Part shown: piece by piece, positions 1 to 9,794 of the stretch
Numbering within the stretch: position 1 is the stretch's first letter
Layout: each line of letters starts with the position of its first letter
Assembly: GCA_022712815.1 (NCBI GenBank)
Contig: JAFLJW010000404.1
Span: 1 to 35,802, forward strand
Length of the DNA: 35,802 nt
Direction of reading: 5' to 3'
Origin: Pseudodesulfovibrio sp.
GTDB taxonomy: Bacteria; Desulfobacterota; Desulfovibrionia; Desulfovibrionales; Desulfovibrionaceae
Translations under genes and position numbers: made by a program
The notes under the pieces: model-generated
Told to the model about the DNA's origin: nothing
Seen by the model: only the letters and a program-made list of their open reading frames with translations
The model's database searches: none

Positions 1-210
1 GAACTGACAAGGCTCATTGCCGAATCCGTCACCATTCCGGTCATCGCCTCCGGCGGTGCAGGCTCTCCTCAGCACATGGTCGAGGCTGTGACTGAAGGCC
101 GCGCCACAGCAGCCCTCATCGCATCCATCGTGCATTACGGAGAATACACCATCACGGACTTGAAAAAATACATGTCCGATGCAGGCGTGCAAACCCGGTC
201 TATCTGGTAG
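1..210 (+). CDS. hisF: Imidazole glycerol phosphate synthase subunit HisF, C-terminal part (5' truncated by window edge)
   Basis: Open frame from base 1 reads [51 protein letters not shown]..., the typical HisF C-terminus; stop TAG at 208-210. Confidence 0.9.
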   Translation, partial: ELTRLIAESVTIPVIASGGAGSPQHMVEAVTEGRATAALIASIVHYGEYTITDLKKYMSDAGVQTRSIW

Positions 211-228
211 TCGCCTGCTGACAAACAA

Positions 229-260
229 AAAGCCGCTTCCTGTGAGGGAGGCGGCTTTTC
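229..260 (+). terminator. Rho-independent terminator after hisF
   Basis: AAAGCCGCTTCC-tgtga-GGGAGGCGGCTTTT stem-loop with T-run. Confidence 0.8.
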
Positions 261-294
261 TGTTTTGAAACAATATTTTTGCTCAGAATACTGA

Positions 295-440
295 CAAAAT
301 CATTCTGGCAGATTGTTGAAAAAGGTTCGAGTGCCAGGCGCAATAAAAGTTCAAAACCAAAGCGTACTTCCTGTACGTTAGGATTTGAACTTTTTGCAGC
401 GGACCTAGGGCATAAGTTCTTGTAAGCCTTGAAGACTCGG
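295..440. repeat. Putative intergenic hairpin/repeat element
   Basis: Nested inverted repeats AAAGTTCAAA (346-355)/TTTGAACTTT (384-393) around CGTAC (363-367)/GTACG (373-377); noncoding; single copy in the window. Confidence 0.4.
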
Positions 441-486
441 CAACAAATCACTTAACGACGCAATCGGGCCTTTATCAGCAACCTGT

Positions 487-966
487 TTATTCAGCTCGAA
501 AGGTTCCGCTCTTGCCTCCGCTCTTGAAAACCAGACGGCAATTGTCGATGATGATATCTTTCTGAACGGCCTTGCACATGTCGTAGATAGTTGCGGCAGC
601 CACTTGAGCCCCAATCAGAGCCTCCATCTCGATACCGGTCTTGTACGTGGTCCGAACCTCTGCCTCCAACTCGATGGTGGAATCTGCATCATCAACGCTG
701 AACCGGATGTCCACATAGCTGATGGGCAAAGGATGACACATGGGAATCATGTCAGCAGTCCGCTTGGCGGCCTGGATACCGGCGATCTTGGCTGTTGTCA
801 GCACATCGCCCTTGGGAAGGGCATTTTCCTTGAGCAAGGACAGGGTCTCGGGTGACAGGCGAACAAGGCAACGGACTATGGCCGTGCGTTGTGAGTCCTT
901 TTTAGCGGAGACATCAACCATCCGGGCATTGCCGTCACTGTCCATATGAGAAAATCCGTCACTCAT
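487..966 (-). CDS. moaC: Cyclic pyranopterin monophosphate synthase MoaC
   Basis: 159 aa with typical MoaC sequence ([47 protein letters not shown]). Confidence 0.95.
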   Translation of the reverse strand: MSDGFSHMDSDGNARMVDVSAKKDSQRTAIVRCLVRLSPETLSLLKENALPKGDVLTTAKIAGIQAAKRTADMIPMCHPLPISYVDIRFSVDDADSTIELEAEVRTTYKTGIEMEALIGAQVAAATIYDMCKAVQKDIIIDNCRLVFKSGGKSGTFRAE

Positions 967-969
967 ACT

Positions 970-2088
970 CTATTCTCCCATGACCTTGTCTTTGGCCTTT
1001 TTGAAGAAATCCTTGGCCTTGGTGGTCAATTTGCTCGCCTCAATATTGGCGAATTCCTCAAGAAGCTCTTCCTGTCGCGAATTGAGTCGAGTCGGCGTCT
1101 TGACCTTGATCTCTATGAGCAAATCACCCTCGTGCGCACTTCCCAAATGGGGAAGGCCAAGACCACGAAGTCGGAACACCTCTCCACTCTGTGTACCCTT
1201 GGGTATATCCAGCTTCACAGGATCATCCAGAGTCGGAACCTCCAGACGATGACCAAGAGCAGCTTCCACAAAGGAAATTTCACGACCGAGGATCAGATTC
1301 TGTCCCTGGCGGGCAAAGGTATCATCGGGTTCGACACGGATAACAACGTAGAGATCACCCGGAGGCCCTCCATTGATACCACCCTCTCCTTCGCCCCGAA
1401 GACGAAGACGGGAATTATTATCCACACCTGCCGGAATCCGAACATTCAGCTCTTTATCCGTAATAACTGAACCCCGTCCCATGCATTCGGAACAAGGATC
1501 AATGATAGTCTGCCCGACACCACGGCATTGCGGACAGGTCACGGAAATACGAAAGAATCCCTGAGCCTGCTGCATGGTGCCGGAACCACCGCATTGGGAA
1601 CATGTCACAGGCTCGGTGCCAGGGGCAGATCCACTTCCATCGCAGGTGGGACAGGAAATCTCGACCGGAATTTGAATCTCGACTTCAGCACCTTTGGCAG
1701 CTTCCCTGAATGAAATATCAAGGTTGTACCTCAGGTCCGAGCCAGCCCGAGGACGATTTGCGCCCCCCCGGCCTCTGGATGAAAACCCGAAAACTTCGCC
1801 GAAAATATCACTGAATGATCCAAAAATATCCTCGTTGCTGGAAAACCCGGAAAAACCGTTACCGCTCATACCTTCGTGACCGAAATGATCATAGGTCTGA
1901 CGCTTTTCAGCTTTACCGAGAACTTCATACGCTTCGGCGGCTTCCTTGAATTTTGACTCGGCGTCGGGATCATCCTGATTGCGATCAGGATGAAACTCGA
2001 ATGCCCGTTTGCGATAGGCCGATTTGATCTCATCCTGCGAAGCGTTTCGCTCAACACCGAGGACGTCATAATAATCGAGTTTGGCCAT
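970..2088 (-). CDS. dnaJ: Chaperone protein DnaJ
   Basis: J-domain with HPD (EFHPDRN), G/F region, four CxxCxGxG zinc motifs. Confidence 0.97.
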   Translation of the reverse strand: MAKLDYYDVLGVERNASQDEIKSAYRKRAFEFHPDRNQDDPDAESKFKEAAEAYEVLGKAEKRQTYDHFGHEGMSGNGFSGFSSNEDIFGSFSDIFGEVFGFSSRGRGGANRPRAGSDLRYNLDISFREAAKGAEVEIQIPVEISCPTCDGSGSAPGTEPVTCSQCGGSGTMQQAQGFFRISVTCPQCRGVGQTIIDPCSECMGRGSVITDKELNVRIPAGVDNNSRLRLRGEGEGGINGGPPGDLYVVIRVEPDDTFARQGQNLILGREISFVEAALGHRLEVPTLDDPVKLDIPKGTQSGEVFRLRGLGLPHLGSAHEGDLLIEIKVKTPTRLNSRQEELLEEFANIEASKLTTKAKDFFKKAKDKVMGE

Positions 2089-2090
2089 GA

Positions 2091-2327
2091 TTACTTATCG
2101 GTATCCTCTGGAAACTCGATATCCACATTGGCCTCGGGAATCGGACGAGCAGGAAGAATCTTGCCCGCAGCGACTTCACGCAGGGAACTGACGATTTCCT
2201 TGTTGTCGCACTCGACCAAAGGCTCGTAACCTTCACGATACTGCTTGACCCGCCTGATGCTCATCTGGGTAATGAGAAAGCGGTTGCTCACCTTTGCCAG
2301 ACAATCTTCAACTGTGATCCGTGCCAT
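2091..2327 (-). CDS. rpoZ: DNA-directed RNA polymerase omega subunit
   Basis: [20 protein letters not shown]... omega signature; start set at 2327 rather than ORF start 2351. Confidence 0.85.
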   Translation of the reverse strand: MARITVEDCLAKVSNRFLITQMSIRRVKQYREGYEPLVECDNKEIVSSLREVAAGKILPARPIPEANVDIEFPEDTDK

Positions 2328-2357
2328 GATATTCTCCTTAACTACGTTCAAAAAATA

Positions 2358-3764
2358 CTATTGTTTGTTGTTTCCACCAGGATTGGCTGGAAACATACCT
2401 TGTAAATCTTTCAATAATCTGCTCGAAACGGGATAATACATCCCGCCATCATTTTTCATCCAGCACTGCCCCTGAGGCAATTGAGGGTCCGCATAGAACG
2501 TCATCGCCGTCAACTTCACGCCTTTTTCATCCAGAAGCATGCAATACATGAGTTCAATGGCAGAGTCAGGTAAATTGTTGAGCGGCAATGCTTCGAACTG
2601 TAGTTCAGTAAATCGCCAAAGCGCCATGTCAATACCAGGAACGTCTTTTTGTCCGCTATCAATACGCCAGCCTGTCTTGCCTCGTTCAATCGAGTACAAT
2701 TTATCACCATGGGCAACAACAAAACGAGCTACGATCCCGATATCAAGCTTAACCACAGTCCGCCCCTGAATATCAAACGCGCTGCGAACCAGTTCCCCGA
2801 CACTTTCCGCATCCAGCAGAAACGGAACAGTAAGCCAGGAAGATTTGCCAAGATACATACCGGGATCATCTTTTACGGCAAAAAAATCGACCTGAGCCGG
2901 CGTCTCATCTTTTCCCACCCAGAGCTTGATGGTCAGGGCGGGCATTTTCGTGTCCGCTACCACGGGTTCCAGAACAAGATTAGTGGCACGAAGCAATGCC
3001 AACGCATGCAGATACAGCTTCAACTCGGAATCAGATGCTGGCTTCTCCTTGAGATATCCGGGCAGAGCAAAGAAAAAACCTTGCTTGCGTTTTTCCACAA
3101 GCCAATTGGAACCAAAAAGTTGCATCAGTTGCAGCTTGCTGACAACCTCTTCATCGAAATGAAAAACTCTGGTGTCAAAAAAATGTGTTGCGGGCAGACC
3201 AAGCTGCCCCATGGTTTTCTTGTCAAATTCATAGACAAGACCAGGGTTGTCAGAACTCCATCCATAGACGGTGCCAGCCTCATCAGAAGTGAGCTTCAAC
3301 GTCAGAGATTTATTCGTTTCCCCTTCAAAATTGACGATAATCTTGAGTTCCGGGGCATCCAATCCGTACTCTTCCGGACCACCCTGATCAAAACCGCCAA
3401 TGGAACGATAGGGTGTCAAATCAGCCAACTGGGCCAGATAACCCGAGACTCTGTCCGGAAGCACTCGTGCGGTGATATTCCAGGAGGCTCCGGGAACCTG
3501 AGCTTCCCACCCGTCCGTGAGTGCCTTCAGCATGTATGTTCCTTTGGCCGCCTGAACATGAATGGACCGGGTGCCATCAAAGGAACGCGACAACCAACGC
3601 GTGTTGTCGAAGCTCTTCTTGTCTAATGACTTGTACCAATAGATGCCACCGGCCAAGCTTGCCAGCAGTACTAGTGTTATCAAGGACATTACATATTTCA
3701 ATGGGGTATCCCTCCAAAGGAACACGAAGACGGACATGCTGACACAAAGGCAATTCCATACCAC
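2358..3764 (-). CDS. DUF4340-like membrane-anchored protein
   Basis: N-terminal TM segment then a long beta-rich domain with YGLDAPELKIIVNF-like motif; true start may be ~3701. Confidence 0.6.
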   Translation of the reverse strand: MVWNCLCVSMSVFVFLWRDTPLKYVMSLITLVLLASLAGGIYWYKSLDKKSFDNTRWLSRSFDGTRSIHVQAAKGTYMLKALTDGWEAQVPGASWNITARVLPDRVSGYLAQLADLTPYRSIGGFDQGGPEEYGLDAPELKIIVNFEGETNKSLTLKLTSDEAGTVYGWSSDNPGLVYEFDKKTMGQLGLPATHFFDTRVFHFDEEVVSKLQLMQLFGSNWLVEKRKQGFFFALPGYLKEKPASDSELKLYLHALALLRATNLVLEPVVADTKMPALTIKLWVGKDETPAQVDFFAVKDDPGMYLGKSSWLTVPFLLDAESVGELVRSAFDIQGRTVVKLDIGIVARFVVAHGDKLYSIERGKTGWRIDSGQKDVPGIDMALWRFTELQFEALPLNNLPDSAIELMYCMLLDEKGVKLTAMTFYADPQLPQGQCWMKNDGGMYYPVSSRLLKDLQGMFPANPGGNNKQ

Positions 3765-3880
3765 AACCGGTGAGGAAGCTTGCTAAGCTGCCCCAAGCCC
3801 TCTTGCAAGTCAAGCAAGAATAATCTATCAGCCTCACCGGGTCTGCATCCTATAACAAAAAAAGGGCGGGATAAAAACAT

Positions 3881-4630
3881 ATGGCATCATGGGGCAAACT
3901 TACCTACGCACAAAAAAAATGCGTCTCAGCCACAGGCAAACTCATGCAGCAAACCGACATGGTCTCAAGAGGGGCACGCATCGGCATTGCCGCCTCTGGA
4001 GGAGTCGACAGTTTCCTGATGCTCAAGGTGCTGACAATAAGGAAAGCCATCATGCCTTTTCCTGTCGAATTGATGGCATTGCATGTCAATGCAGGGTTTG
4101 ACAAGGAGTCCCATCTTCCCCTCGTCGACTGGTGTGCGGACCACGGGGTACCGGCACATATTGAAATGACAGAATATGGACCACGCGCCCATTCTGACGA
4201 AAACAGGAGAAACTCTCCCTGTTTCTATTGTAGTATGCTCCGCAGAAAACGGCTCTTTGAACTTTGCCGCGACTACAACCTCACCCATTTGGCCTTCGGA
4301 CACAATGCAGATGACAATGTCACCACCTTTTTCATGAATATTCTTCAAAACGGTCGCGTTGCCGGCCTGTCTGTCAACGAACCTTTCTTTGACGGCACGC
4401 TCAACGTCATTCGTCCCACGCTGCTGCTTGATAAAAAAACCGTCCTCACAGCCTCCAGACAATGGAAACTGCCGGTATGGGAAAATATCTGCCCGTCCAA
4501 TGGATATACAAAACGTGACGAAATTCAGAATTGGTTGCGTCTGGCCTGGAAAAAAGATAAGCATATAAAAAACAACGTGTTCAATGCGATAACTCGTCAA
4601 CAGGTTGACTTGACAAGTAAAAAAGTCTAG
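3881..4630 (+). CDS. PP-loop ATPase, TtcA/TilS-like tRNA thiolation family
   Basis: SGGVDSF PP-loop, CFYC motif, GHNADD motif, ICPSNG. Confidence 0.8.
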   Translation: MASWGKLTYAQKKCVSATGKLMQQTDMVSRGARIGIAASGGVDSFLMLKVLTIRKAIMPFPVELMALHVNAGFDKESHLPLVDWCADHGVPAHIEMTEYGPRAHSDENRRNSPCFYCSMLRRKRLFELCRDYNLTHLAFGHNADDNVTTFFMNILQNGRVAGLSVNEPFFDGTLNVIRPTLLLDKKTVLTASRQWKLPVWENICPSNGYTKRDEIQNWLRLAWKKDKHIKNNVFNAITRQQVDLTSKKV

Positions 4631-4638
4631 ACTATTAA
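4610..4638 (+). promoter_or_regulatory. Sigma-70-type promoter for the M23 peptidase gene
   Basis: TTGACA (4610-4615), 17 bp spacer, TATTAA (4633-4638); overlaps 3' end of the upstream CDS. Confidence 0.6.
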
Positions 4639-4692
4639 AGTTATCGTTGAGGCCGAGGTGCCTCTTTAATACTCTAAACGACTGGAAAGGCT

Positions 4693-5598
4693 ATGCTTTT
4701 CAGAAAATATCAGATTGTTGTCTTTAAAGACAAACAGGGTTCTTGCAAAAAATTCCAGTTGCGAGGCTGGTTTATTATTACCTTTTTCTTTGTCATGGTT
4801 GGTATGGCCGCAGGAAATGCTATCCTCTGGGAAAAATATAATAACCATTCGCGTGTTGAAAAAGGTCTGAATATTGCTGAAAAAACCGTTCAGGAACAAA
4901 AGACTCAACTTCTAAGCCTTTCCCAAAAAATAACCGCCCTGCAAAAAAATCTTGGCCGCATCAGGGATTTTGACTCCAAATTGAGAGTCATGATCAATCT
5001 GGATCAGGATGGCGGTCAGGCGGCGTCTTCCAAGGGTGGCCCGACCAACGAGAATTTCTCCAAGGGTTATCTCCCTTTGTATCGCCAGGAACTCCTTGCT
5101 CGCAAGATGCACGAATTCCTGAGTCAGCTGAATGTCGAAGCCAGACTTGAAGAAGTCAGGCAGCAGGAAATCATGCATACCCTGCGCAATAATCAGAATA
5201 TTCTGGAAGCGACTCCCTCCATCTGGCCCACGTCTGGATGGGTAACTTCTGGATTTGCTTGGAGAACTTCACCATTCACCGGTAAGCGTGAATTTCATAA
5301 GGGTATCGACATTTCCGCCCCAAGAGGGACACCTATATATGCACCTGCACGCGGCACCATTACTTTCTCTGGCCGCGATGGTTCCTACGGACTCAGCATA
5401 CGCCTGAAACACAATGCCAGTCTGGCCACTCGTTTTGCCCACCTTCACCGCATCGCCATCAAGAGTGGTCAGGTCGTAACAAGGGGTGAATTGATCGGAT
5501 ATGTGGGCAATACAGGCCGCAGCACTGGTCCGCATCTTCATTATGAAGTTCGTCTAAATGGTGTACCGGTCAACCCGAAACGCTATATTCTGAACTAA
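4693..5598 (+). CDS. M23 family metallopeptidase (LytM/NlpD-like), membrane anchored with coiled coil
   Basis: TM + coiled coil + M23 domain (FHKGIDISAPRGTPIYAPARGTI..., GNTGRSTGPHLHYEVR). Confidence 0.92.
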   Translation: MLFRKYQIVVFKDKQGSCKKFQLRGWFIITFFFVMVGMAAGNAILWEKYNNHSRVEKGLNIAEKTVQEQKTQLLSLSQKITALQKNLGRIRDFDSKLRVMINLDQDGGQAASSKGGPTNENFSKGYLPLYRQELLARKMHEFLSQLNVEARLEEVRQQEIMHTLRNNQNILEATPSIWPTSGWVTSGFAWRTSPFTGKREFHKGIDISAPRGTPIYAPARGTITFSGRDGSYGLSIRLKHNASLATRFAHLHRIAIKSGQVVTRGELIGYVGNTGRSTGPHLHYEVRLNGVPVNPKRYILN

Positions 5599-5621
5599 CC
5601 GGCTTGAAAACAGTGTATTTG

Positions 5622-5664
5622 AATGGCCCTTTTGGAACCAGACTTTCCAAAAGGGCCATTTTTT
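5622..5664 (+). terminator. Rho-independent terminator
   Basis: AATGGCCCTTTTGGAA-ccagac-TTTCCAAAAGGGCCATT followed by TTTTT. Confidence 0.9.
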
Positions 5665-5725
5665 ATTATTATAAAACAAGCAAGCCCTGCCCAACCTTGA
5701 AAAACCTTTTGCTCTCACATTCACT

Positions 5726-5741
5726 TGGTTCAGGTTTTGCA
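5726..5741 (+). promoter_or_regulatory. Candidate sigma-54 -24/-12 element upstream of fliR
   Basis: TGGTTCAGGTTTTGCA: GG-N10-GC, one mismatch to TGGYAC-N5-TTGCW. Confidence 0.4.
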
Positions 5742-5752
5742 AAGACTATCTA

Positions 5753-6541
5753 ATGAATATTTTCGGATTCAGCCCAAATGATCTTCTCAGCTACTTTCTG
5801 ACGCTCTTTCGTATTAGCGTTATCCTGTTCCTGCTGCCTTTTTTTGGTGGCAGAACAATCCCCAATCCAGTCAAGGGAGCCCTCCTTCTGGTCCTCTCGC
5901 TGGCGCTGTGGCCACACCTTTCCTTTCCCGGAACAATGATGCCTGTCGGTTGGAACATAGCCTTGATGTTCTTCGGGGAACTCATGCTGGGACTCATTCT
6001 CGGCATGATGATTCAGTTTCTTTTCGGAGCAGTCCAGTTGGGCGGTCAGATCATCGGCTTTCAGATGGGGTTTGCAATGGTCAATGTTATTGACCCAATT
6101 ACTGGTGTCAGCAACGCCGTGACCGCACATTTTCTTTATATGTGTACCATGTTGACCTTCCTGGTCTTGAATGGTCACCTTTTATTATTGAAAACTGTCG
6201 CCCTCAGTTTCGAATACATCCCTCCTGGAGGGCTATTGCTGACACCCGGGCTTGCCAACCATCTCTTTGAATTTTCGAATATAATGTTTGTTCTGGCAAT
6301 CAAGATAGCTGCCCCGGTCATGGCCGCACTGTTTCTTGTTGATCTCGCCCTGGCTCTTATTTCACGGGCAGCTCCGCAAATGCATGTCCTTGTCCTCGGC
6401 TTTCCGATCAAGATTACTGTCGGATTTTTTTTCCTCGGCTTCCTCTTTACACTCATGTCCACTTATGTTGGTGATTTTCTTCGTGAATTGGACCCTATTT
6501 ACAGGGCTGTCATGAAACTTGGGTCTCCCAATATTTTTTAA
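5753..6541 (+). CDS. fliR: Flagellar biosynthetic protein FliR
   Basis: 262 aa polytopic protein; FliR-type sequence; followed by flhB and flhA. Confidence 0.93.
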   Translation: MNIFGFSPNDLLSYFLTLFRISVILFLLPFFGGRTIPNPVKGALLLVLSLALWPHLSFPGTMMPVGWNIALMFFGELMLGLILGMMIQFLFGAVQLGGQIIGFQMGFAMVNVIDPITGVSNAVTAHFLYMCTMLTFLVLNGHLLLLKTVALSFEYIPPGGLLLTPGLANHLFEFSNIMFVLAIKIAAPVMAALFLVDLALALISRAAPQMHVLVLGFPIKITVGFFFLGFLFTLMSTYVGDFLRELDPIYRAVMKLGSPNIF

Positions 6542-6553
6542 GAGGATGCTCAA

Positions 6554-7621
6554 ATGATCGGCCAGGAAGATCCAAGTAAAACAGAAAAAGCCACCCCAAA
6601 GCGGCGAGACAAACAAAGGGAAGAGGGGAGTGTTGCGAAAAGTGAAGAAATCACCAAAGCAATGGTCCTTCTATCCGGCGTGCTAGCCCTTCGATTCATG
6701 ATGGGATATTATCAGGAACAATTTACTGAGATATATCAATGGACTTTCCGGGAAGCCATATTCATTGAGATCAATAAATCAAGTGCATATGCCCTGTTCG
6801 CATGGAGCATAAAAAAAATGGCTCTCCTTGTTTTGCCTTTCCTGCTGGTTCTTTTCTTTACCAGTTACATGACCATGCGACTACAAGTCGGCAAACTCTG
6901 GACACTAAAGCCGCTCAAGCCAAAATTCGCCAAGCTGTTCAACATCATGGCGGGACTTAAAAAGATCATGATCAGTCCGGATGCCTTTGTCAAACTGGCC
7001 AAAAGCCTCCTTCAGGCAATCGCTGTCGGTATTGCCCCCTATATTGTCATCAAACAGGAAATGCACAATCTGCTTCCACTCTTTCATGCAGATGTCCGGG
7101 GAATTATCACTTTTCTCCTCACTGTCGGATACAGGATGGCCTGCTATGCCCTTATCCCCATGATGCTCATCGCCATTGTAGATCTGTGGTATCAGCGATG
7201 GAATCATGAAGAAGGTTTGAAAATGACAAAAGAAGAAATCAAAGATGAAAGAAAACAGGCGGAAGGCGATCCGAAGGTAAAGCAGCAACAGCAACAGAAA
7301 ATGATGGAAATGATGATGAGTCATATGTTCAAGGATATTCCAAAAGCAGACGTCGTCATCACCAACCCCACCCACTACGCAATCGCTCTGCAATACGATG
7401 CAATGGTTGCTCCCGCTCCGCTCGTTCTCGCCAAAGGCGTAAACAGAGTTGCTGAACGAATCAAAGAAGTTGCCAAGGAAAACAACATCCCCATCGAACA
7501 GAATGCCCCCTTGGCACAGGCTTTGTATAAGCAAGTGGAAATCGGGGAGACCATCCCGGAGGAACTGTTCCAGGCTGTAGCCGCGATTCTGGCAAAACTT
7601 ACGAAGTTCAAGAATCAATAG
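6554..7621 (+). CDS. flhB: Flagellar biosynthesis protein FlhB
   Basis: KTEKATPKRRDKQREEG N-terminus; autocleavage motif NPTH (VVITNPTHYAIAL). Confidence 0.97.
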   Translation: MIGQEDPSKTEKATPKRRDKQREEGSVAKSEEITKAMVLLSGVLALRFMMGYYQEQFTEIYQWTFREAIFIEINKSSAYALFAWSIKKMALLVLPFLLVLFFTSYMTMRLQVGKLWTLKPLKPKFAKLFNIMAGLKKIMISPDAFVKLAKSLLQAIAVGIAPYIVIKQEMHNLLPLFHADVRGIITFLLTVGYRMACYALIPMMLIAIVDLWYQRWNHEEGLKMTKEEIKDERKQAEGDPKVKQQQQQKMMEMMMSHMFKDIPKADVVITNPTHYAIALQYDAMVAPAPLVLAKGVNRVAERIKEVAKENNIPIEQNAPLAQALYKQVEIGETIPEELFQAVAAILAKLTKFKNQ

Positions 7622-7685
7622 GGGTTACGAAAGGTTAAACACACCTCCGGATTACCGACAAAACAGTCCAAGGGGTGTCAAAAAC

Positions 7686-9785
7686 ATGGCTCAGTCCTCC
7701 ACCAAGTCCTTGCTTCCAAAAATAGACTATTCCAAATTTTCCAAACAGGGCGATATACTTCTTGCTGGTGGCGTTGTGGTCATCCTCTTCGTGATGCTCA
7801 TTCCTTTGCCGACTCCATTCCTTGATTTCATGCTTTCCATCAGTATTTCCTTGGCGTTTGTCATCCTGATCACTTCCATGTTCATGATATCTCCTCTGGA
7901 ATTCTCTATTTTCCCATCCCTGCTGCTGGTCACGACCCTGCTCAGGCTGGCCCTTAACGTTGCAACAACTCGTGCCATCCTTTTGCATGGAGACGAGGGA
8001 ACCAGTGCGGCCGGGTCAGTCATTCAAAGTTTTGGTGAATTCGTTGTCGGCGGCAACTACGCCGTTGGTCTGGTCATTTTCATGATTTTGTACATCTTGA
8101 ACAAGACAGTCATCGTAGCAGGTACCACACGTATTGCAGAAGTCGCTGCCCGCTTCACCCTGGATGCCATGCCAGGCAAGCAGATGGCCGTCGAAGCAGA
8201 CCTCAACGCTGGCCTGATCACCGAAGAAGAAGCAAAAGAGCAACGCAATTACATGCGGCGTGAGGCAGATTTCTATGGAGCCATGGACGGTGCCGGCAAG
8301 TTCGTTTCCGGTGATGTCAAAGCTGGCCTTATTATCACTTCCATCAATATTGTCGGTGGCTTCCTCATCGGTGTTATCCAAAAAGACATGGGATGGATGG
8401 ATGCTGCCCATACATACACCCTGCTGACAATCGGTGATGGTCTGGTCGCAACCATTCCGTCCCTGATTATCTCCACCTCGGCTGGTATCATTGTTTCACG
8501 CGCCGCGGCAGAAGCCAAGATGGGTGAAGAATTCATCGGCCAGTTGACTTACCACCACCGGGCACTGAAGCTGGTTTCGGTGATTCTGGTCATCTTCGGA
8601 ATAGTTCCAGGAATGCCGACAATCCCCTTCCTCTCTCTCGCGCTTATCACCTATACAATTGGATACTTTTCCGCCAAGCAACAAGCTGGATTAGATGTTG
8701 ATGACGAGGAAGTCAGTAAGTCCGAAGCATCCACACTTGACACACCGGAAGAAGTGCAGGCCCTGCTCCCTCTCGACCAGTTGGAACTTGAAGTCGGATA
8801 TGGCCTCATCCCATTGGTGGATGAAGAACAAAATGGCAACCTGCTTTCAAGAATCAGGTCCATCCGCCGTCAGTTCGCACTGGACATGGGTGTGGTTGTC
8901 CCTTCCCTGCACCTCAGAGACAATCTCCAGCTCAAACCGGGCGAATACCGTGTGCTCATCAAGGGCAACCCGGTCGCCAACGCAGAACTGCTCATAGATC
9001 ATTTTCTGGCCATGGATCCCGGCGATGCCAAACACCGTATCGAAGGTGTCGATACCGTGGAACCGGCTTTCAATCTCCCAGCCGTCTGGATTCCGGAAGC
9101 ACAAAAAGAAGAAGCCATGCTGGCTGGCTACACAGTGGTTGATCCGTCCACTGTCATCGCCACCCACCTCACCGAGGTATTTCGGCAAAACCTGCACGAA
9201 TTCCTTGGTCGCCAAGAGATTCAGGAACTGCTGGACAACCTTGCCAAACGCGCTCCCAAGGCAGTGGAAAGCCTCGTGCCAGCAGTTCTCAGCATCGGAG
9301 GTGTCCAGAAAGTCTTACAAGCTCTGGTGCAGGAAAATGTCTCCATCCGTGATCTGCTCACCATAGTGGAAACCATGGCGGACTATGCCACAACAACTCA
9401 AGACCCGGTCCAGCTCACCGAATATGTCCGGGCCAAAATGGCACGTACCATTGTCAGACCCTATGTTGGAGAGGAAGGCGTTCTGCCAATCATCACCATG
9501 AGTCAGCAAATTGACGAAATCCTGTCCGGTGCCATGCGCCCTGCCGAACAAGGTGGATATCTGGCTCTGGAACCCGGCACTGCCCAACAGCTTATCCAGG
9601 CGATCAACAAAGCAACTGAAGACGCGATGGTAGCGGATGGTCAGCCCATCCTGCTGGTCACCCCCCAGATCAGGCCGCAACTGGCTCAACTGTTAACTCG
9701 GTTCATCCCAACCCTGCCGGTTATCTCACAGGCTGAAATTCCCGCAGATATTAAAATTCAATCCGCTGCAACTGTAGAACTGTAG
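7686..9785 (+). CDS. flhA: Flagellar biosynthesis protein FlhA
   Basis: 699 aa, conserved FHIPEP family sequence (MPGKQMAVEADLNAGLI). Confidence 0.97.
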   Translation: MAQSSTKSLLPKIDYSKFSKQGDILLAGGVVVILFVMLIPLPTPFLDFMLSISISLAFVILITSMFMISPLEFSIFPSLLLVTTLLRLALNVATTRAILLHGDEGTSAAGSVIQSFGEFVVGGNYAVGLVIFMILYILNKTVIVAGTTRIAEVAARFTLDAMPGKQMAVEADLNAGLITEEEAKEQRNYMRREADFYGAMDGAGKFVSGDVKAGLIITSINIVGGFLIGVIQKDMGWMDAAHTYTLLTIGDGLVATIPSLIISTSAGIIVSRAAAEAKMGEEFIGQLTYHHRALKLVSVILVIFGIVPGMPTIPFLSLALITYTIGYFSAKQQAGLDVDDEEVSKSEASTLDTPEEVQALLPLDQLELEVGYGLIPLVDEEQNGNLLSRIRSIRRQFALDMGVVVPSLHLRDNLQLKPGEYRVLIKGNPVANAELLIDHFLAMDPGDAKHRIEGVDTVEPAFNLPAVWIPEAQKEEAMLAGYTVVDPSTVIATHLTEVFRQNLHEFLGRQEIQELLDNLAKRAPKAVESLVPAVLSIGGVQKVLQALVQENVSIRDLLTIVETMADYATTTQDPVQLTEYVRAKMARTIVRPYVGEEGVLPIITMSQQIDEILSGAMRPAEQGGYLALEPGTAQQLIQAINKATEDAMVADGQPILLVTPQIRPQLAQLLTRFIPTLPVISQAEIPADIKIQSAATVEL

Positions 9786-9794
9786 GATCACACT

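Noticed and set aside
2649-3626. 325-aa + strand ORF antisense to the DUF4340-like gene
   Set aside because: The - strand frame has a TM anchor, an RBS-compatible context and operon placement; the + frame has no domain-like sequence
4649-4664. GAGGC-cgaggt-GCCTC hairpin in the M23 gene leader
   Set aside because: Short stem followed by a weak T-run; could be chance, insufficient for an attenuator call
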